Assembly (NCBI GenBank): GCA_903789505.1
Contig: CAIFEU010000087.1
Location: forward strand, 1-8,465
Source of the DNA: an uncultured Coriobacteriales bacterium
Lineage (GTDB): Bacteria > Actinomycetota > Coriobacteriia > Coriobacteriales > UMGS124
Direction of reading: 5' to 3'
Length of the DNA stretch: 8,465 nt
The notes under the pieces are model-generated. The model was not told the origin of the DNA, ran no database searches, and saw only the letters and a program-made list of their open reading frames with translations. Positions 5,233 to 8,465 of the stretch are shown here, one piece after another; position 1 is the stretch's first letter, and every line of letters starts with the position of its first letter. A program made the position numbers and the translations under genes.

Positions 5233-8191
5233 CGTCGCCTCCCATGCGGCGCGCCCTCACGCGGTGCGCCACGATCAGCGCCAGTGCCGTGAGCAGCGCG
5301 GACGCGCCGAATACGTACGTGAGCCGGATGCCGTCCTCGCCCGAGAGCGGCAGCGCCGTGGGAACGCGCGTGTTGGTGAACGTCACCTGCGCGGTCTCGT
5401 CCTTGGCGATTGTCCCGTCGGCGTTGCTGGAGGTCGCCGTGTACTTGCTGTTCTCGCCCTCCGTCACCTTGTACGTCGCCCCCGCGGGCAGCCCCGTCAC
5501 GGTCAGCGTCTGGCCGGCGGTGAGGGCGACGCTCGCCGTGCCGTTCGTGAACGCCACGTCGGTCGCGGTGCCGGCGGCGTCGCTGGCGGAGGTGGTCGTC
5601 GCGCTGAAGGTGTGGGTGAGGCCCGCTCCCGCGCCGCCGAGCGTGATCGTGAAGGTGAACTTGGTGGTCGAGCCGACCTCGCCCTCGACGTGCTTCAGGA
5701 TCGAGAGCGACCCCGTCTCGAGCGCGTTCGTGACCGTGACGGTCTCGTTGCCGGCGAGGGTCCCGCCGCCCGTGTCGATCGTCGTGACGTCGAAGGTGCG
5801 GCCGTCAGCGTCGGTGTAGGTGACCTGCTGGGCGCCGGTCGCGTCGGTGGCGCTCGCCGCGCCGACCTCGGTGACGGCGTAAGTCGTGCCGGCGGCGATG
5901 CCCTCCAGTACGATTACCTGCCCGTGGGACAGGCTGATCGTCGCGCGACCGTCCGTGAACGTGAGCGTCCCGTCAGCAGGCGCCGTCACGCCCGTGACGC
6001 CGTCGGCCACACCGCCGACGTACGAGACGTCGCCGTTCACGGGCGTCCCGTCGGCGTTCGTGAGCGTGATCTGCAGCGGGAACGCCTCCGTGGTGCTCGC
6101 CGCGTCGCCCGAGACGAGCTTGCCGATGGCGAGCCCATAGCCGCGCATGTTCGTGTAGGCGGCCAGCGCGGTCCCGTTCGCCTCGATGGCGCCCGTCACG
6201 GTCCCGCCCTGCGTGATGACCCCATTCGCGTCGGCAATCATCGGCGAGTACAGCTTGCCCTGGTCGTCGGTGAGCGTCTCCGTCACCGTGTAGGTGGTGC
6301 CGGGCGGCAGGTTCGACGCGGTGGCGCTCTCGCCATCCTGCAGGCTGAAGCTCGCGACGCCCGCGTCGAACGTCATGTCGCCGTACGTCCCGGTGATGCT
6401 CGTGTCGCCGAGGGTGACCGTGAACGCGAAGCTCGCGGTGGACCCGGTCTCGCCCGCCACCGTCTTGGAGACGGTCAGGTCGCCCTCGGTCGCAGGCTGC
6501 GCGGAGAGCGACGCCGTGACCGCCTTCTGGTGGATGAGGGCGCCGATCATGTGCTGGAAGTTCTTCCCGTCGCTTGCCGTTGCGGTCGGCGAGTACTGGC
6601 GCACCTCCTCGAACCACGTCATGGTCGCGGTGGCGGACACCGTGATTGCGGCGGTGGGCTTGGTCGTCGTGGAGAGGTAGAACGACGTGCCCGAGGTGAG
6701 GGTCGTGAGGTTCGCCTCTTTGTCGGTCTGCGCGGAGACGCCATCGGGGAGATTCAGCGCGTAGGTGCCGTAGTAGTTCGTCGGCCCGGTGAGCGTGAGC
6801 GTGCCCGTACGCCACGTGCCCGTCGCGCTGTCATAGGAGAACTGCGCATCGCCCGTGATTGTCACGTCAGCATCAGAGGGCTCGCTGTCCAGCACCGCGC
6901 TCGCGCTCGCCTCCTCGTAGAGCTTCTTGGCGAGCGGCTCGCTGTTGATGTAGTCCGACGTGAGCGTGTTCTCGGGCACGCCGTAGTCGTGCAGCACGAC
7001 CCAGATGGCGTGCTGCGTCTGGTTGTACGCCTGCGCGCGCGTGAGCAGGGTCGTGTTGCTGGCGTACATGGCATCCCACGCCTGCAGCGGGGTGGTACCG
7101 GGGTTCCAGGATGCATAAAGCATGCTGTACAAGGCCTTGTAGTACGTCGAGTTCACGATCTGAGTGTACGTGAGACCGGAAGGCGTCGTCTTGGTGGGCT
7201 TGCCCGAGACGGGGAAGTATTCGCCGACTTCCTTCATGAACTGGTTGATGATGTCAATCTTCTCCGAGTCGGTGTAGTCGGACATTGTGAACGTGGTGCT
7301 GCCAGCGGTGTCGGGGAAGTCGGCGGCGATGTTGGCAGGGGTCTCGAGCATCGCGTTGAATTCGTCCTCGGTGATGCTCTGCGCGTCTTCGTCCGCCACG
7401 AGCGTGTAGTAGCCCATCCCGTTGTAGGGGTAGCCGGCATACAGGATGGCCTTGAGCTTGGCCATGCACTCCTCATACTGTGCCTCGGAGCTGAACATGT
7501 CCGGCGTCAGATAGCCGAGCGTGTAGTCCGGGACGTCACCGATGCCCGGCGTGGTATGAGGCCAGTGCGCGCTGTTGTTCATGCAGTACAGGTAGAGAAT
7601 CTGGCTCGTGGGGTCGTCCGGCACGCTGTACACGTAGTGCAGGCCGCCGCCCTCGGCGCCCGCGTCACCCTCTTCGTACAGAATCTTCACGTCACCGGTC
7701 GCCGTGGTCGCGAGCAGGGTGTCCTGCGGCGAGTCCGCCGCGCTGGACGCGGCGGTGAGCGACGGCGCCACCTCAGTGGTAGCCTCGGTGGTCGTCTCGG
7801 AGCCCGCCTCAGCGACGGGCGTCCCAGTGTCCGCCGCGGGTTCGGTCGTCGAAGTGCCGGCACCAGCTGCGGCTCCCTGGCCAGCGTCGGTCTGCTCGCC
7901 GCCTGACGAAGGTGTGTCCGTCCCGGAGGCCTCTGAGGAGCCTGTCGTGGAGCCGCTGTCCTCCGCGCCGCCCGTGGTCGCGTCCCCGCCCGTCGCAGCG
8001 GCGTCAGACCCCTCGCCCGACGCGTCGGTTCCCGTCGTGGTCGTCGACGAGGAGTCGACGCCTGCCACGGACGCACTCGCGCCCGCGTCGGTCGCCAGCG
8101 AGCTCATCGGCGCCATGCAGAGCAGGATGGCGACGCCGAGCAGCGCCACCAGCGCGACAACCCAAGTGCGGTACTTTCTCAATCTGTCCAT
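5222..8191 (-). CDS. Thioester-domain pilus tip adhesin with LPXTG-like anchor
   Basis: A 989-residue surface protein, probably the pilus tip adhesin. Residues 1-33 form a signal peptide (n-region DRLRKYR, hydrophobic 10-28). Residues 34-168 are a Ser/Thr/Gly/Ala/acidic linker. Residues about 165-420 form a thioester domain of the TED/TQXA family: Cys203 in LYCMNN and Gln393 in TQHAIW are the expected thioester pair, with the family-typical AILYAGYP between them. Residues about 441-562 look like the beta-rich part that follows the TED. Three Cna-B-like/DUF7601-like repeats follow, each with a Lys, a VTE glutamate and a terminal Asn placed for an intramolecular isopeptide bond: K576/E638/N681, K691/E775/N822 and K833/E911/N940. 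LPLSG (947-951), a hydrophobic segment and a basic tail complete the sorting signal. The start is fixed by the signal peptide, although its ribosome binding site is weak. Known for the family: Cpa-like tip proteins bind covalently through the thioester. Ligand and tip position are inferred. Confidence 0.93.
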   Translation of the reverse strand: MDRLRKYRTWVVALVALLGVAILLCMAPMSSLATDAGASASVAGVDSSSTTTTGTDASGEGSDAAATGGDATTGGAEDSGSTTGSSEASGTDTPSSGGEQTDAGQGAAAGAGTSTTEPAADTGTPVAEAGSETTTEATTEVAPSLTAASSAADSPQDTLLATTATGDVKILYEEGDAGAEGGGLHYVYSVPDDPTSQILYLYCMNNSAHWPHTTPGIGDVPDYTLGYLTPDMFSSEAQYEECMAKLKAILYAGYPYNGMGYYTLVADEDAQSITEDEFNAMLETPANIAADFPDTAGSTTFTMSDYTDSEKIDIINQFMKEVGEYFPVSGKPTKTTPSGLTYTQIVNSTYYKALYSMLYASWNPGTTPLQAWDAMYASNTTLLTRAQAYNQTQHAIWVVLHDYGVPENTLTSDYINSEPLAKKLYEEASASAVLDSEPSDADVTITGDAQFSYDSATGTWRTGTLTLTGPTNYYGTYALNLPDGVSAQTDKEANLTTLTSGTSFYLSTTTKPTAAITVSATATMTWFEEVRQYSPTATASDGKNFQHMIGALIHQKAVTASLSAQPATEGDLTVSKTVAGETGSTASFAFTVTLGDTSITGTYGDMTFDAGVASFSLQDGESATASNLPPGTTYTVTETLTDDQGKLYSPMIADANGVITQGGTVTGAIEANGTALAAYTNMRGYGLAIGKLVSGDAASTTEAFPLQITLTNADGTPVNGDVSYVGGVADGVTGVTAPADGTLTFTDGRATISLSHGQVIVLEGIAAGTTYAVTEVGAASATDATGAQQVTYTDADGRTFDVTTIDTGGGTLAGNETVTVTNALETGSLSILKHVEGEVGSTTKFTFTITLGGAGAGLTHTFSATTTSASDAAGTATDVAFTNGTASVALTAGQTLTVTGLPAGATYKVTEGENSKYTATSSNADGTIAKDETAQVTFTNTRVPTALPLSGEDGIRLTYVFGASALLTALALIVAHRVRARRMGGDDGE
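5238..5243 (-). promoter_or_regulatory. Ribosome binding site of the first pilin, inside the adhesin gene
   Basis: GGGAGG on the minus strand, 5 nt before the ATG at 5232 and lying in the last codons of the adhesin gene. Together with the ATGGTGAGTAG overlap it indicates coupled translation of adhesin and first pilin. Confidence 0.85.
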
Positions 8192-8213
8192 ATAAGCTGC
8201 ATCCCGAGAAAGA

Positions 8214-8261
8214 GGTCACATGCGACTGAACGGTCACTTGCGATGAAGGGTACTCATGCAA
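8214..8261 (-). repeat. Direct repeats with 18-bp period upstream of the adhesin
   Basis: On the plus strand, GGTCACATGCGA (8214-8225) and GGTCACTTGCGA (8232-8243) differ at one of 12 positions and are exactly 18 bp apart. A third, weaker copy, GTACTCATGCAA (8250-8261), keeps the same period with 8 of 12 matches. They lie 23-70 nt upstream of the adhesin ATG. The layout resembles a regulator binding array, but no known site is recognised. Confidence 0.5.
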
Positions 8262-8316
8262 ACCGCACAATACCGTTTCCGGCGTCGTATAGGTAAGAAC
8301 TTTTTGGGACAGCCTT

Positions 8317-8325
8317 GTAATACCA
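8317..8325 (-). promoter_or_regulatory. Possible extended -10 promoter element for the pilus operon
   Basis: The minus strand reads TGGTATTAC, an extended -10-like element (TG-N then 4 of 6 matches to TATAAT). Seventeen nt upstream, the -35 position is CAGGAC, a poor match that coincides with one arm of the inverted repeat 8340-8374. It would give a leader of roughly 120 nt. This is a weak, pattern-only call; other promoters in the region are possible. Confidence 0.2.
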
Positions 8326-8339
8326 CCCAACCCGAATCA

Positions 8340-8374
8340 GTCCTGATATGGCCTCTCAACTGGGAATTCAGGAC
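8340..8374. repeat. 7-bp inverted repeat upstream of the adhesin
   Basis: GTCCTGA (8340-8346) and TCAGGAC (8368-8374) are perfect inverted copies separated by 21 nt. The spacing of arm centres is 28 bp, nearer two and a half helical turns than three. It could be an operator half-site pair or a weak hairpin; no regulator is identified. Confidence 0.4.
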
Positions 8375-8465
8375 CATTTGCAAGCGATGACGTGGGTTTG
8401 TTTTCAGGAAACCGCCAGATACTTGAAGGCCAATGCGACGGGCGGGGGCCCCGGGCTCTCGGGCA

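Larger units (their letters stand above)
8192..8465 (-). other. Upstream region of the adhesin gene, no gene seen
   Basis: About 274 nt with no convincing coding frame on either strand and visibly lower GC than the genes. It contains the 18-bp-period repeat near the adhesin start, a possible extended -10 element, a 7-bp inverted repeat, and a GC-rich block (GGGGGCCCCGGG, about 8444-8455) at the window edge. That block may belong to a terminator or gene end outside the window. The region is the natural place for the operon promoter and its control sites. The minus-strand frame 8330-8004 that crosses it is out of frame with the adhesin and has no recognisable product. Confidence 0.6.

Noticed and set aside
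5180..7906. A 908-residue plus-strand open frame opposite the adhesin gene
   Set aside because: It is Arg/Gly/Val/Ala/His-rich with no domain, signal or recognisable motif, and it lies opposite a gene with clear family signatures. GC-rich genes commonly leave such open antisense frames.
8004..8330. A 108-codon minus-strand frame across the adhesin leader and signal peptide region
   Set aside because: It is out of frame with the adhesin, has no signal or domain, and crosses the likely promoter region.
1..8465. CRISPR arrays, tRNA or rRNA genes, insertion sequences, integrase or attachment sites
   Set aside because: I looked for regularly spaced repeats, cloverleaf-like segments, transposase motifs and terminal inverted repeats and saw none.

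Overview
The window is GC-rich, and every gene I can support lies on the minus strand, so it reads right to left. It holds a sortase-assembled pilus locus of the Gram-positive type: a thioester-domain adhesin (8191-5222), a first shaft-type pilin (5232-3412), a second shaft-type pilin (3165-1468) and a class C pilin-polymerising sortase (1286-273). A further gene starts at 82 and runs off the left edge. All three surface proteins have an N-terminal signal peptide and a C-terminal sorting signal (LPLSG, LPKTG and LPLTG) followed by a membrane segment and a basic tail. The high GC content and these family combinations suggest an actinobacterium, possibly a gut or oral member of Coriobacteriia. 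That is an impression from composition and protein style; no taxonomic marker is present.

Layout, in transcription order. 8465-8192 is an upstream region with no gene. It has an 18-bp-period direct repeat just before the first start codon and a 7-bp inverted repeat farther out. The adhesin stop overlaps the next start by 11 nt and a strong ribosome binding site lies inside the adhesin gene, so the first two genes look translationally coupled. A 246-nt gap full of potential stem-loops separates the two pilin genes. A 181-nt gap with two more stem-loops separates the second pilin from the sortase. About 190 nt separate the sortase from the edge gene.

How it probably works. The three precursors are exported by Sec and held in the membrane by their sorting signals. 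The class C sortase cleaves them and joins shaft pilins through a lysine lying between domains 1 and 2. The adhesin, with its predicted internal Cys-Gln thioester, would sit at the tip and could bond covalently to a host or surface ligand. This parallels Cpa-type tip proteins of streptococcal pili. Both pilins share one fold plan (D1, a D2 isopeptide domain and a Cna-B-like domain) and are clearly paralogous. The second has the more compact, typical shaft architecture and its own strong ribosome binding site, so I infer it is the major shaft subunit. The first has a Gly-rich linker before LPKTG, which would suit a basal or minor subunit.

Oddities worth a look: a 135-residue linker in front of the thioester domain with no basic or aromatic residues; no VYPK pilin motif, replaced by a conserved Lys-8-Lys arrangement; Asp where the Cna-B domain usually has Asn; a Ser in the adhesin sorting motif; a DPS lid in the sortase; and a G8 tract in the first codons of the edge gene.
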